A DNA stretch of 64,000 nucleotides from Aldrovandia affinis (GCA_029706075.1 JAINUG010000020.1:7297046-7361045), one strand, 5' to 3'. Shown: positions 1 through 11,333, counted from the first letter of the stretch. Numbers and translations are program-made. Notes: a model not told the origin generated them from the sequence alone.

Positions 1-925
1 ACACATGAGCCTCCGCTGTTCTCCTCAGCTCCAGTCTGTGGGCCTCCACTGGCCTCACCTCATTTCCAAGAGATGGTTTGATGATCTTCAGCTCCACAGC
101 CATGTTCCCAATCTCCCTCAGGGAGCTGCAATGCTCATCCTGCAATTTCTCCATGGCCACCAGGTGGCGCTCCTCTGAGGTCTCCAACTCAGTCTTCTTC
201 CCGTTCAGTTCAGTCTGGGCATTCTTGAGCTCCTTCTGCAACTCCTGGTTTCCCTGCTGCAGACACTGAATCGCCTCCTTGCTGCACTGCTCCTGCACCT
301 CCAACACTGAGAGCACCTCCTCGAGCTCCTCAAACTGCCTTGCTTGTCCTTTTAATTGGACCTTTTGCTATTCCAACTGACCATCCTTACCCTGAAGGAT
401 CTGGGACTGGGTTTGCAGCTCTACAGTCAACTTCCTGACTTCGATCTGGGATTTCTTTTCTCTGGCTTGCGCACACTGCAATTCACCCCGCAGCTCTTGA
501 ACCTCCTGGAGTGTCACTCTCCATCGGACCTCAACCATGGAAGCCCGTCTCTGGTTCTTCACCAGTTCTTCCTTCTGGTCAACACAATGTTTCTCCAGTT
601 TCTGGATCTCTTCCTGTTTGCCCTTGATTACAGCTTGCGCCTCTCCTAACTCTGCCTCTAAACCAGCACACTTCTCTGCGACACTTGTATGCTGCTTTTG
701 CGACCTACCTGGGATATTTTCTCTCTTTTCCCTAGGGGGCACCACAGAGCAGGAGTGTCCATTTTTCTCTCTGACTTCTCTCATTGGGTCCTCCCAGCCA
801 TATTCTTCCCTCTCGGAACACTGGCTGGGTTGGTGACCATACTCAAGGCAGCATGTACACCACAGGGCACCACTTTGTGCCAATTGGGCCTGCTCCTTGT
901 CCCAAGCCTCCATGTCTGTATCCAC
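1..925 (-). pseudogene. Coiled-coil, gag-position protein of LTR element copy A, partial
   Basis: The frame opens at an ATG at 925-923 (protein begins MDTDMEAWDKEQ). It carries a cysteine/histidine cluster CTCCLEYGHQPSQC at about residues 23-36 that resembles a CCHC zinc knuckle with altered spacing. A long Glu/Lys/Gln-rich heptad-type region follows from about residue 80. A TAG at 366-368 stops it after 185 codons, yet the same frame stays open and keeps the coiled-coil composition to the window edge, so this reads as one frame with a single nonsense codon. Its position just inside the 5' LTR is that of gag. I do not recognise the protein; a structural, gag-like role is inference. Part of copy B is homologous over roughly 80 residues (shared motifs CVDQKE and VKNQRRA). 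Confidence 0.6.
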
Positions 926-1019
926 TGTCCAGTCACCTTCAGTTATAGTGTTTTTTTTCTTTCAAAAATCAAAAAACAAAAACAAATCCTGCTCAGTTGT
1001 ACTACCTCCTCATGCCTAT

Positions 1020-1558
1020 AGGTGATGACCTCTGGGGCTCTGGGCTGCCCCTGATGGGCGTAGGCAGGTTAAATAAACTGGAGGAGGCAGTATTATGAAC
1101 AAAACAATAATTTATTAACTTAATCTTGACAAAAACACAAAAACAAAGGGCGAGGTATTCGTCGTCGTTATCCGTAATCCAGTATTCAAGTCCAGTTCCG
1201 TTCCGCAATCCAGGGCAGTAGTCGATACGCAAAGGGGGTCCTCAAAACAATCCGGGTCAAACACTATAAACTAATACTTCTCTAAACTCTCTCACACTCT
1301 CCACAGCACTCTCCACAGCACTCTCCACAGCACTCTCCACTACTCCACACACCACCCTACTCCTTCCTAGTGTGACATGTACAAGTCCTTTAAATAGGCA
1401 TCCAAATCGCCTTCAGCTGTCTGTAGTCCCAATCGATTGACTCCGTTCAGGTGTGGGACTGCAGGCTGCTGGGAAATGGAGCTGTTTCCTCTCCAGTGGC
1501 TCCCAAGAATTAAAGAGGCAGGCCCCCATTTCCTCATCCTGCCCCTTGGGATGCCACA
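1020..1558 (-). repeat. 5' LTR of coiled-coil element copy A
   Basis: About 540 bp, close to the 564-574 bp of the other two full copies. On the minus strand it starts TGTGG at 1558, has a TATA-like TTTAAA (plus strand 1389-1394, inside cctttaaatagg) and an AATAAA signal (plus strand near 1110-1116). The inner end, expected to read CACCACA, is degraded here to about GTCATCACC, so the inner boundary is accurate to roughly 10 bp. Confidence 0.65.
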
Positions 1559-1711
1559 ACACACACACACAATCTCTCTCACACATACACACACACACTC
1601 TCTTTCACACACACAGACAATCTCACACTCATACACACTCTCTCACATACACACGACCAATCCCACACTCATACACACACACACAATCTCTCTCACACGT
1701 ACACACACATG
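1559..1711. repeat. Compound CA/CT microsatellite
   Basis: Imperfect runs of CACACA with CTCTCT interruptions and the phrase aatctctctcacac. It directly abuts the LTR end at 1558. The open frames across it are low-complexity His/Thr or Cys/Val strings. Confidence 0.9.
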
Positions 1712-2368
1712 TGAAAAAATTAATTGTGCAGTTAACGCAGTATCATCTGTTGCCCGTAGCATCACAGAAAGAAAAAAAAATGGTGTGATATGAAATTGGA
1801 GTCAAATAAATGTCTCGCGAAAGCAAGGCGATCCATGACTGCAACAGGAGGGGGTCAGGAGGAAGTCTCCGTTACACGCACCGACGAGTGAATATGAGAT
1901 GTTTATATTGATAGTGTAGTATTATACCATAGCCTCAATAGCCACAATTGAAACTATTGATAATGATATAATTATATTAATGAATTATGAATAATATTAT
2001 CCTACAATTTGAAAAGAAAACAGTCAAATATAGGCCTACAATTGTCAAACAGGATACTCTCAAAATGATTATACATTATGAATTCTATCATTTATTGTGT
2101 AATTTATATATTCAAACTCAACAGTTCTTCTAAGTAATGAAATAAAGACAATCCATTAGTCAAAAACAAAGTTGTTTTGCTTTGGAGAACGGCAGGCAAA
2201 TTGTACGTATGACTCGTACGACAGCTCTGGACCACTCATAAATCTTGTTCGTACCTAAGAGAACATTCTAAATACGAGAAAATTGGTGAATGCGGCAAAT
2301 TCTCGTAAATCACTCGCAGAGTGACTTATGAACGAATTTGTGCATAAAAGCTGTTCTTGCATCTGGCC
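1712..2368. other. AT-rich spacer between two halves of a microsatellite
   Basis: Unassigned sequence of about 650 bp. The phrase caatctctctcacac stands on both sides (1685 and 2369 onward), so this segment may be an insertion into one CA/CT array. The right part (2190-2365) is rich in tcgta/tacga words and ends gcataaaagctgttcttgcatctggccc-like sequence. I see no coding capacity or clear terminal inverted repeat. Confidence 0.35.
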
Positions 2369-2513
2369 CAATCTCTCTCACACATACACACACACTCTCT
2401 CACACACACGCTCATACACACACACACAATCTCACACTCTCTCTCTCTCACACACTGATACACACACACACAATCTCACACTCTCTCTCTCTCACACACT
2501 GATACACACACAC

Positions 2514-2557
<44 letters not shown>

Positions 2558-2590
2558 ACACACTCATACACACACGCACAATCTCACACT
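2369..2590. repeat. Compound CA/CT microsatellite
   Basis: Alternating CACACA and CTCTCT blocks. A phrase of about 50 bp (cacactgatacacacacacacaatctcacactctc) occurs twice near 2450-2510, so part of the array has a higher-order period. Confidence 0.9.
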
Positions 2591-2755
2591 TGTACACCTT
2601 TACTCATATTATGTTTCAGTATTTTCTCCTCATGCCAATTGTACTGAACCCTCCATGTTTCTGGGCCCAATAGGTCAGCTGTGTGGAGTTCACCTGGGGG
2701 CATCATGGAGAGTGGAGTCTTTAAACAAGCTGGTGGGGTGGCAGCTGCCACGCAC

Positions 2756-2893
2756 ATCACAATCACACACACACAGACACACACTCACACATACACACAC
2801 ACTCACACACACACACACACATGCAAATTCACACATATACACACACTCACACACACACACACACACACGCACAATCACACATATACACACACT

Positions 2894-2924
<31 letters not shown>

Positions 2925-2932
2925 ACACACGA
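2756..2932. repeat. CA microsatellite
   Basis: Nearly pure CA with occasional CT and AT steps, ending directly against the L2 tail. The 165 bp to its left (2591-2755) is unique-looking with no gene. Confidence 0.9.
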
Positions 2933-3252
2933 GACTGAAAACCCACCTCTTCAGACCACATTACCACTAATTGTCATCACCACTGCTTTCATGTTCAATA
3001 CTGCATTTTGTAATATGTATCTATGTTGATGTCTGTCATCCCCTCCCAAATTTTGTTTTTAAAAATAAAAAATGTCCTTCCTTGTGTTACAGGTACGATT
3101 GGCAGCTGCCAACAATTATGTCTATTACTGTATCACGATACTGATCTCTGGCACGGACTATGATTAATCTTACCATGTATTAATGCACATTTTGTAAGTC
3201 GCCCTGGATAAGAGCGTCTACTAAATGCCTAAAATGTCAAATGTAAATGTAC
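2933..3252 (+). repeat. L2-clade LINE, 3' end (UnaL2-type tail)
   Basis: It begins gagactgaaaacccacctcttcag, matching the last codons of fish L2-like ORF2 and the start of the 3' UTR. It ends with the conserved stem-loop around 3198-3222 (gccctGGATAagagcg) and a tail of aaatgtcaaatgtaaatgta. A stem with a GGATA loop is the known recognition structure of eel UnaL2-type LINEs. A second copy of the same 3' UTR is at 57236-57525. It is severely 5' truncated and carries no open frame. Confidence 0.8.
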
Positions 3253-3515
3253 ACACACACACACACACACTCACACACAAACACTGTCACACATACGCAT
3301 ACACACTCACATTCTCTCTCGCACACACACACGGTCTCTCTCACACACAAACACATACAGTTACTCAGACACACACACACAGACACTCTCTCTCATGCAC
3401 ACACTCACACACACACACTCTTACACACATACGGATACACACTCACACTCTCTGACACACACACACTCTCTCTCTGACACACACACTCTCACATACACAC
3501 ACACACACACACTGC
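3253..3515. repeat. Compound CA microsatellite
   Basis: CA-rich array with interspersed CT, ACA and GATA-like steps, continuous with the LINE tail on its left. Confidence 0.9.
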
Positions 3516-3521
3516 AGTCAG

Positions 3522-3600
3522 TGTGGAGGGGAGGCGGAGAGGAGCAGAGGGGAGGCGGAGAGGAGCAGAGGGGAGGAGGATAGGAGCAGAGGGGAGGGCT
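3522..3600. repeat. Purine-rich minisatellite, about 21-bp unit
   Basis: Three to four units of ggaggcggagaggagcagag, nearly identical, with all purines but one or two positions on this strand. Confidence 0.85.
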
Positions 3601-4010
3601 GGCTCAGATTAGCTCAGTGCGAATGTGACGAAGGGTCAGTCCCTCGGGGCGATGTCACTGCTGCAGAAGGGGGGGAGGCTCTGTGGGGAGGGGTATGTCA
3701 GAGAGGTGCGTTATTAGGGACTGTGACTCCCCTTCCCCCTCCGCTTCATGAAGCCCCTTCATTAGCCCACATTACCGCCAGCGGACTCTGTCCCCAGCGA
3801 GCGCTAAACGCCAGAACGCTTAGCAAAGCCAACATCCCTGCCTGAGAGACCCCGGGCAGTCCCCCCTTCTCCACCATTAAACACCATACTCTATTATACA
3901 TGCTAATTTCATAATAATAATAATAATATATTTTATTTATTTAAAAAAATTGTAGTAGGAGCAGTATTCATATACATTATTGAAGGAACGCCCCTTCCTT
4001 TGTAATTGCA
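3601..4010. other. No gene seen; unique-looking spacer
   Basis: Moderately GC-rich sequence without a supported open frame. It contains a short AATAATAAT run at 3911-3928. Nothing here matches a repeat I recognise. Confidence 0.4.
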
Positions 4011-4190
4011 GTGCTGAGACAGACACACAGACAGACAGACAGACAGAGGGGCAGAGGGGCAGAGGGGCAAAGCTGAGAGGGGTCATTATATGGGGGTTTA
4101 GGCAGCAACAGAGGGAGGGGCTGTGTGTGAGGCGGGATGGGGGTAGAAGGAGGAGGAGGGGGTGTAGTTGGAAGGGGTGGGATTAGAGAA

Positions 4191-4293
4191 TTTGTGTGTG
4201 TGTGTGTGAAAGGGAGTGAGTGAGTGTGTGTGTGTGTGCATGTAATGTGTGTGTGCTCAAGTGTGTGTGTGCATGTATATTGTGTGTATTCAA

Positions 4294-4330
<37 letters not shown>

Positions 4331-4379
4331 AGCTTGTAGAGTGTGCATACTCAAGTGTACATGTATAGTGTGAGTACTT

Positions 4380-4423
<44 letters not shown>

Positions 4424-4525
4424 ATAGTGTGAGTTCTCGTGTGTGTGTGTGTGTGTGTGTGCATGTATAGTGTGAGTACTGCGAGTGTGTGTGTGTGTGC
4501 ATGTAGAGTGTGTGTGTGTAGATAT
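4191..4525. repeat. TG microsatellite, compound
   Basis: Long TG runs broken by short words such as catgtatagtgtgagtactc that recur about every 60-100 bp (4270, 4360, 4420, 4465). The array therefore grew by duplication of larger blocks. It forms the antisense of a 328-codon repeat-only frame. Confidence 0.9.
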
Positions 4526-4648
4526 AGAGACCCCAAAGCCAGTTAAAATGCTCTTAATTTCTCCTCCTATGGGATGCACAGAACTCACTCTCCATGGCAA
4601 CTGTGAGGGTGCTAAGGGGAGGAGCAAGATGTGCCCTACCCCGTCGGC

Positions 4649-4878
4649 ATGGACACACACACATGCAGACATACACACACACAGACACACAAACACACAG
4701 ACATACAGACACACATACACAAACACACACAGACACACACTCAGAGACACACAGACATACAGACACACACCCACACACACAAACATACACAACACTCTGT
4801 GGGTCTGTGCGTATGTGTATGTGTGTCTGTGTGAGTGTGTCTGCACGTGTTTGTGTGTGTGTCTGTGTCTGTATGTCT

Positions 4879-4910
<32 letters not shown>

Positions 4911-4912
4911 GC
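4649..4912. repeat. CA block followed by TG block (imperfect inverted repeat)
   Basis: From 4649 to about 4790 the strand is CA/ACAGA-rich. From 4797 to 4912 it is TG/TCTG-rich. The two halves can pair, giving a potential hairpin of about 100-bp arms, in addition to the usual Z-DNA potential of CA/TG. Confidence 0.75.
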
Positions 4913-5738
4913 CTGGTTAGGAACTGGATGTAGGGACACACACTTTCTTTGTTTCACTTTCAACTGAAAGTGGTGTTTCAGTGTCTGTAGTTTCAGTGTC
5001 TATTGTGTTTCAGTGTGTGTGTGTGTGGTGTTCCAGTGCATGTCTGCAAGTCTGAAAACAGACAATTGATTGAACTGACAGAGACTGCTTAGTGGCCACC
5101 TGATACGAAAGACTGACAGACAGCTAAAAATATATCCACAGGATGGGAGAGGAGGGACAGTGGATTTTTGCTGGCAACGGTAACTACGCTGCAAATGCAC
5201 CGTGCAAAAGGCGTTTATGCAAACGCAGGAAAGAGGTGCATGTGAAAGGGAGCTACTCAGAGCATACACGGAGAACGGTTCTCTGTCAGCACATACCTGC
5301 TAATTCATCATAACGCATAATTCAGGTCATCTGATGACTCCGGTCTTCATCAGCACTAAGGACCCCCACCCTCCCAAACCTTTCCCTCCTATCAGACGCT
5401 GCCTCACACTTCTTCCCAAACAGAGTTGTTGTTTTTTCCCGTGCTCTGATTGGCTGGTCGTTGCCTGTCAGTCACCCTACATCGCTCCAGGTCAAACACA
5501 CTCCGCGATACCGCTTGAGTTCCAGGAAGGATATTTACAGGCCGCCATTGGCAGAGAAAGGAATGCCCACTGCAGTCGTCGGTCAAGATTCCCTGTATGT
5601 ACATGATTTACAAATGTACAATTACCAATATGGGCGGGGAGAGGGAGCTTATGGGGAGGGATATGTTTGGGGGGCAGGGGGGGTCACCTGATTTAACTCA
5701 AATTCAGACTCCCTGCCACTGTTATCCTGAGCTAGGAG

Positions 5739-5740
<2 letters not shown>
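4913..5740. other. No gene seen; spacer
   Basis: About 830 bp with only short open frames and no recognised repeat. A short TG run lies at 5017-5028. Confidence 0.4.
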
Positions 5741-5804
<64 letters not shown>

Positions 5805-5892
5805 TTGTGTGTGCAAAAAGAGAAAGAGACAGAGGGAGAGAGGGAGAGAGTGAAAGAAGAAGACAGAAAGAGTGAGAGGCAGGGGGAGAGAC

Positions 5893-5960
<68 letters not shown>
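5741..5960. repeat. TG microsatellite joined to GA microsatellite
   Basis: Pure TG from 5741 to about 5803, then GA-rich sequence from 5819 that becomes pure AG from about 5897 to 5958. Confidence 0.95.
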
Positions 5961-6273
5961 AAACTGAGAACATGCTTTGATACACTGACCCCAGCCTATG
6001 GGCTGTGTCTGAAAGAATAACACCGTGTGAATTATTAAAACTGGATTTTGCGTCCATCTCAAAAACAAGAGTGTGGTCAGGGGTGGGACGCCGCAAGGTC
6101 TTGAGCCCTCCCCCTCACACCCCCTCCAGCACTCGGCAAAGTTGGACACCAGCTGCACAATACTGCTGTAGGCCAGGCCCAAAAGACCAACCATAGCTGC
6201 CCCCCATCAACCAGATAAACAAAGGGGGAGGAGGGGGGAGGAGGAGAAGGGGGGCTCCTGCAGTCCTACAAAC
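5961..6273. other. No gene seen; spacer
   Basis: Unique-looking sequence with a G-rich tract at 6222-6252 (gggggaggaggggggagg). No supported coding region. Confidence 0.35.
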
Positions 6274-6420
6274 ACTAGAGCGCTGGAGAGAGGAAGTGAG
6301 AGCACTGGAGAGAGGAAGTGAGGGTACTGGAGAGAGGAAGTGAGGGCACTGGAGAGAGGAAGTGAGGGCACTGGAGAGAGGAAGTGAGATCGCTGGAGAG
6401 GAAGTGAGAGCGCTGGAGAT
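6274..6420. repeat. Minisatellite, 22-bp unit
   Basis: Six to seven units of gcactggagagaggaagtgag with small variations (gcgctgg, gtactgg, and one unit lacking a gaga step). Confidence 0.9.
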
Positions 6421-6499
6421 ATTTATAGGATCCTTAGCAGGAAGCCACACCGAGACCAAGAACATTACTACTGCTGACCCTGTTCAGTGTGACCGACTC

Positions 6500-6640
6500 T
6501 CCCAGAACATACTCTCTCTCTCTTTCTCTCAGTCTGTCTCTCTCCCTCTCTCGGTCTTTCTCTCAAATTCAAATGTGCTTTATTTGCATGACAAGTGACT
6601 TTTGTTGTTAAGCATTGAATACAACAACAACAACAACCCC
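6500..6640 (-). repeat. Pyrimidine tract and probable LINE 3' tail
   Basis: A CT-rich tract at 6508-6563 is followed by caaattcaaatgtgctttatttgcatgac. On the minus strand this reads ATGCAAATAAAGCACATTTG then TTTGAGAG, the pattern of a fish LINE 3' end with AATAAA and a TTGAA-type tail. An ACAACA run lies at 6621-6635. Family assignment is tentative. Confidence 0.4.
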
Positions 6641-7385
6641 CCCAAGAAGGAAAAAAAAAACAGGCAAACCTCCCCCCCCCCACACACACACACCAAAATG
6701 ATAGAATTTTAAGAAAATATGGAACCTTTGTCCCAGTGTTAATGAGGAGCACATATGACACAATATATACAGTATATGTACATATATGAGACATCCCTCT
6801 CACTCTCTCTGCTTCTCTCTCTCCCTCTGTCTCCTTCTCTCTTTCTGTACCTGCCCCTCTGTTCATCTTCCTCCCTCTCTCCTCCTCTTCCTCCGTCACC
6901 CTCCCTACTCCCTCCTTCTCTCATCCCATTCCTCTTTCTCTTGTTTAAAAACCTATTTTATGTCCTCTTCATCGCTCTCCTCTTCCTCTTCCTCTCCCTC
7001 TGTTATTATGGATCTCACGTGTGACCAGTTTCAGATATTTAAATATTCAAAGGGGTATGGGCCAGATACTCCCCAATATATGGAGGGCGTTGCAGTGATT
7101 GGATGATTGGACAAAGTTAAAAAAAATCTTTAACCCATAAATGTTTGCATATGACTGCAGTTATTTCAGGTGTAGTGTTCAAAGGTTATGCTGGCGACAC
7201 CGGACACACTTAAACACAGAGGAATCAGATCCTTACTAATACTGGCAAGGCTCCTTAATCACATGTAACCACTTCAAAGCCAGTCATGTGAGCTCCTTTG
7301 CCTGTCTGCAGGTCACTGGCTTCTATTCCTGACCAATTTGATTGTCAGACTCCACCCTCATGGATAAGCAGTGTAGATCAAGATA
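6641..7385. other. No gene seen; includes CT-rich tract
   Basis: A CT-rich stretch lies at about 6793-6945. The rest is unique-looking and the open frames are translated pyrimidine tracts. Confidence 0.4.
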
Positions 7386-8540
7386 CACTGCCTGGCCAAA
7401 AAAAAGTCACCACCTGGATTTAACTAAGCAAATAGGTAAGAGCCTTCCATTGGATAATTACTGCAGTGATTAATATGTTTTAGCTGGCAACAAGTTATTT
7501 AACCCTAACTGATGCAGTCAGTAGCTTCTCATTTCTTAAACAACCATGTCGGAAGACATATCCTGTGGTCGTGGAAAATATGCTAATCTGTTTCAGAAGG
7601 GTCAAATTATTGGCCTGCATCAAGCAAAGAAAACAACTAAGGAGATTTCTGAAACTACTAAAATTGGTTTAAGAACTGTCCAACGCATTATTAAAACCTG
7701 GAAGGATAGTGGTGAACCATCATCTTCGAGGAAGAAATGTGGTCGGAAAAGAATCTTGAATGATCGTGATCGGCGATCACTTAAACGTTTGGTGAAATCA
7801 TATCGTAAAAAATCAACAGTAGAACTCATGGCTATGTTTAATAGTGAAAGTAAGAGCATTTCCACACGGACAATGCGAAGGGAACTCAAGGGATTGGGAG
7901 TAAACAGCTGTGTAGCCTTAAGAAAACCACTTGTCAGTGAGGCTAATCTGAAAAAAAGGCTTCAATTTCCTAGGGAGCATAAAGATTGGACTCTGGAGCA
8001 ATGGAAGAAGGTCATGTGGTCTGATGAGTCCAGATTTACCCTGTTCCAGAGTGATGGTGGCATCCTGTGGGGGCAGATCTGGGGTTGCTGCAGTTGGTCA
8101 GGTCTAGGTTCAGCAACGTTATGTGCCCAAAGAATGAGGTCAGCTGACTACCTGAATATACTGAATGACCAGGTTTTTCCATCAATGGATTTTTTCTTCC
8201 CTGATGGCACGGGCATATTCCAAGATGACAATGCCACGATTCATCGGGCTCAAATTGTGAAAGAGTGGTTCAGGGAACATGAGACATCATTTTCACACAT
8301 GGATTGGCCACCACAGAGTCCAGACCTTAACCCCATTGAGAATCTTTGGGATGTGCTGGAGAAGACTTTGCGCAGCGGTCCGACTTGGCGAAAAATGAAT
8401 GCAACTCTGGACGGAAATAAATGTTGTGACATTGCAGAAGCTTATCGAAACGATGCCACGGCAAATGCGTGCCGTAATCAAAGCTAAAGGCGGTCCAACA
8501 AAATATTAGAGTGTGTGACTTTTTTTGGGGATGGGCAGTG
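7386..8540 (+). mobile_element. Tc1-like transposon, near full length, defective
   Basis: Terminal inverted repeats of about 30 bp: the left end is cactgcctggccaaaaaaaa at 7386, and the reverse complement of the right end is cactgcccatccccaaaaaa at 8540. Both ends are flanked by the TA target duplication (7384-7385 and 8541-8542), as expected for Tc1/mariner. The single gene between them is a damaged transposase. Length is 1155 bp, shorter than the 1.2-1.6 kb usual for fish Tc1 elements, in line with an internal deletion. Confidence 0.92.
7546..8487 (+). pseudogene. Tc1-like transposase (second D to E spacing of 36)
   Basis: The enzyme cuts and rejoins transposon ends in the nucleus. The N-terminal paired-type helix-turn-helix is visible (about residues 10-80, with [19 protein letters not shown]), then a basic GRKRI hook. 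The catalytic aspartates are in MWSDESRF (about residue 160) and QDDNATIH (about 228), and the glutamate is in NPIENLW (about 265). I count 36 residues between the second Asp and the Glu, which is the DD36E arrangement. Two defects are visible. The stretch between FQSDG and IWGCCSWSG is about 30 residues too short for the family. A 1-nt frameshift near 8445-8455 replaces the usual C-terminus, which continues in another frame to a TAG near 8505. Probably inactive. Confidence 0.9.
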
Positions 8541-8597
8541 TATGATATACATTCAATCACAGCTATAAGATCACATCATGTATCATACATTAGCTAT

Positions 8598-9171
8598 TGT
8601 GGTGTCCCTTGGGGTTAGGGGACATTCAAGGACCTTTTCAGAGGCACAGGCAAGTTGAATAACCTGGAGGAGTCAGTATTCAAACACAAAACGAGGATTT
8701 TATTAAAGGGAATCTTGACAAAAACACAAAAGGCTGAGGTAATGAAAAAACAAACAAAGTCCACAATCCTTATCTTTGTCTCGAAGTCCACAAAGTCAAA
8801 ATCTAATCCAGTTCCTCAAGCAATCCAAAGTCGGTACACAAGTCAAACACAGCCAGCCTCAAAACAATTCTCCCAAAACACTATCAAACCACTCAGCAAT
8901 CCAAAAACAATTCTCCAAAACAATTGTCCCAAAACACTCACTCTCCCTCACTAACCTACTCCTTCCAGTGTGACACAAAACAGTCCTTTAAATAGGCTTC
9001 TAAATTGCCTTCAGCCTTTCAGCTGCCAGTAGTCCCGATTTCTTTATGGGCTTTAGCTGGTCATCAGGTGGGACTGCAGGCTGCTGGGAACTGTAGTTTT
9101 TTTCTCCAGTGGCTCTCAAGAATTAAAGAGGCAGGCAGCCATTTCCTCGTCCTGCCCCTTGGGATGCCACA
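8598..9171 (-). repeat. 3' LTR of coiled-coil element copy B
   Basis: 574 bp. The minus strand begins TGTGGCATCCCAAGGGGCAG and ends AAGGGACACCACA. It has TTTAAA (plus strand 8989-8994) and AATAAA (plus strand tttatt near 8699-8704) in the same relative places as in the solo LTR at 45357. Confidence 0.85.
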
Positions 9172-9784
9172 CACCCTCCTCCTCAGCTCTGACTTAGGGA
9201 GGGCTGAGTGGCACATGTCCAGCGACAACCAGGAGAGCCACCATCTCCAGGTCCACTCAGGAAGTTTCCCCCCTGGATCAAACGTCCGGTTTCCATAGTC
9301 TCCATTCACCTCCTATAACAGCATCTGACAGATGTTAAGAAATGCTGCAAGTTGCTCACCTTGTCTGCCACCAAACGACCACATGTGGGTACTGGCTCAG
9401 GACTCCACGGACAGAACAATCACCCCTCGGGCTCTGGGCTTCACCAGCTTTCCTTGGCTCCACCAGTGAATTTTGTGCCGTTTTAAGGTCCTCTTTGATC
9501 TTTTTGGCCTTTTCCCCTCTTCACTTCTACTTCTTCCAGGTGGTCAGGTTTAGCAAACAGGGAAAACATCTCTTCAAACATGGTTAGATTTATCCCTGAA
9601 GCTCTTTTCCACATTCCCATTTCCTCTCCATAAACGTTTCTATGACCCTTTCCTTTACATGTCAGCCTGTTCGGTTTCCTATTTCTCTTCAGGTGAGTAC
9701 TTCTAAACTCAATTTCTCTTCTCTGTCTTTTTAATGTTAGTGAAGAGATGGACTCACCATGTCAGGAAATGGTTGGATGTTAAA
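9172..9784 (-). other. Internal non-coding part of copy B
   Basis: Between the last recognisable coding block and the 3' LTR. It contains the presumed polypurine tract next to 9172 and no open frame with homology that I can recognise. Confidence 0.4.
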
Positions 9785-11333
9785 TCAGGCATCCTCAACC
9801 ATAATTAGGAGACCTTCCTCAACACTATGGTCCCACCACAGCTCACCTTCAGCATGATGCTCCTCCAGTCCCCCTCTAAGGTCCGGCAGGCTCAGTGGGA
9901 CTGAGGACCATCTACCCCACTCCGATTCCACCATCTGGTCATTTCTTGCAGGCTCCACTTGCTGCAAGATCTCCACCTGGGTGCTAGAATCTTGTACAAT
10001 AGGCACACTTTTTGCACATTCAAATTCTTCTACTCACCCTTTCTAGTTGATCCTGTAGTTGAAGTAGAGTTTCCATTTTTATTTTGAAGGTGTCACAAAA
10101 GGAGTTTACTGTGGTCTGGTACTGGGCTTCTTTTGGTCCAGTCTCACTCACGACATGCAGTTTCTCTCTCAGGACAGGTAGCTCTTCATTTTTCCTTTGT
10201 TCTATCAGGAGTGCTGCAGAGGTGGTTTGTTGAAGTTCCTGCAAAGCCAGAATGTTCTCCTCTTGTTTGACAGACAAGTTCTTCAGTTTCAAACACCCCT
10301 CTTGAACTCCCTCTAGCTCTACAAGCTTCCCTGCTTGTTATTTTAGTGGAGTCCTCCCCTCTTCCAGTTGTGCCTCCAGCTCCCACCTTCCCTCGCTCTC
10401 CTGCTCTGTGTTGCTCTGCCTCGGACACATGGAACTCCGCTACTCTCTTTAGCTCTGCCTCCTTCTGAGCGAGCCTAGTCTGTACATCCCACACTCCCAC
10501 ACTCCCACATCCCATACTCCTCTTTGGTCTTGTCTTGGGATTTATGGATGTCCAGACACTGCAGATGCTTTTCCTCCAACATCTTTGTCACCACTTCTTC
10601 CAGTTCCAGGCTGTGGGCCTCCACACATCTCACCTAATTTCCAAGAGATTCCTTTTCATTCTCCAGCTTCACAGCCATGTTCCGAATCTTCCTCAGGGAG
10701 TCAGTATGCTCCTCCAACAATTTCTAAATGGCCACCAGGTGGCACTCCTCCAAGGTCTCCAACTCAGCCTTCATCCTGTCCAGCTCAGTCTGGGCATTCT
10801 TAAGCCTTTGAACCTCTTGGAGGATGACTCGCCATCGGTCTTCAACAATGGCCGCCCGCCTCTGGTTCTTCACAAGGGGTTCCTTCTGGTCAACACAACG
10901 CTTCTCCAGTGTCTGTATCACTTCCTCCTTGTCCTTTATCACAGTTTGTGCCTCTCCCAACTCTCTAAAACAGCACATTTCTCTGCGCCACTGTTATGCT
11001 GTTTTTGTGGCCTACTTGGGATCTTTTTGCTCTTTTCCCTAGGGGGCACCACAGAGCAGGAGTGGCCATTTTTGTTTTGGACTTCTTTTCCTCATCTTTC
11101 CTTCATGTTTGCCACACCCTGTCCATTTCACTTATGGCATCAGTGATGTCAGGAGCCATTCCAGCCAAAAAAGAGTATTTAAGGGCTGGAGTTGCTTGAA
11201 AAAATACTTTGAGGGAGTGTCTGTGTGCTTTTGTCGGTTGCTTGGGCCCCTCTGTCTCCAGCCAAGCCTCCATGTCTGGATCCACTGTCCAGTCATCTTC
11301 TATCATGGCATCTAATCCAAAGTCGAAATCCAA
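9785..11333 (-). pseudogene. Coiled-coil, gag-position protein of copy B, broken
   Basis: A chain of minus-strand frames: 11333-11103 (starts MDFDFGLDAMIEDD), 10978-10724, 10515-10186, 10292-10020 and 10006-9785, separated by frameshifts and stops. The block at 10978-10724 aligns with copy A (LGEAQ, CVDQKE, VKNQRRA, WRVILQEVQ). Composition is Glu/Gln/Lys/Leu heptads throughout, so the intact ancestor was a long coiled coil of perhaps 450-500 residues. Automated pipelines could mislabel such genes as golgin- or trichohyalin-like proteins. Function is unknown; a gag-like particle role is inferred from position only. Confidence 0.6.

Larger units (their letters stand above)
1..1558 (-). mobile_element. 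LTR retrotransposon with coiled-coil gene, copy A (5' part, cut by window start)
   Basis: Read on the minus strand, the element begins with an LTR at 1558 and runs leftward through a coiled-coil coding region that leaves the window. The LTR matches those at 8598-9171 and 45357-45920 in its ends (TGTGGCATCCCAAGGGGCAG on the minus strand), in a TTTAAA box and in an AATAAA signal. The coding part is homologous to copy B at 9785-11333. No reverse transcriptase, integrase or protease is visible in the part present. I do not recognise the family. Right of 1558 lies a CA microsatellite, so a target-site duplication cannot be judged. Confidence 0.7.

Noticed and set aside
356-1021. Plus-strand frames across the first kilobase
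   Set aside because: Shadows of the minus-strand coiled-coil gene, whose composition and homology to copy B fix the coding strand.
2328-3029. 233-codon open frame on the plus strand
   Set aside because: Spans CA/CT microsatellites and runs into an L2 3' UTR.
3977-4963. 328-codon open frame on the minus strand
   Set aside because: His/Thr and Val/Cys strings from CA/TG microsatellites, no domain.
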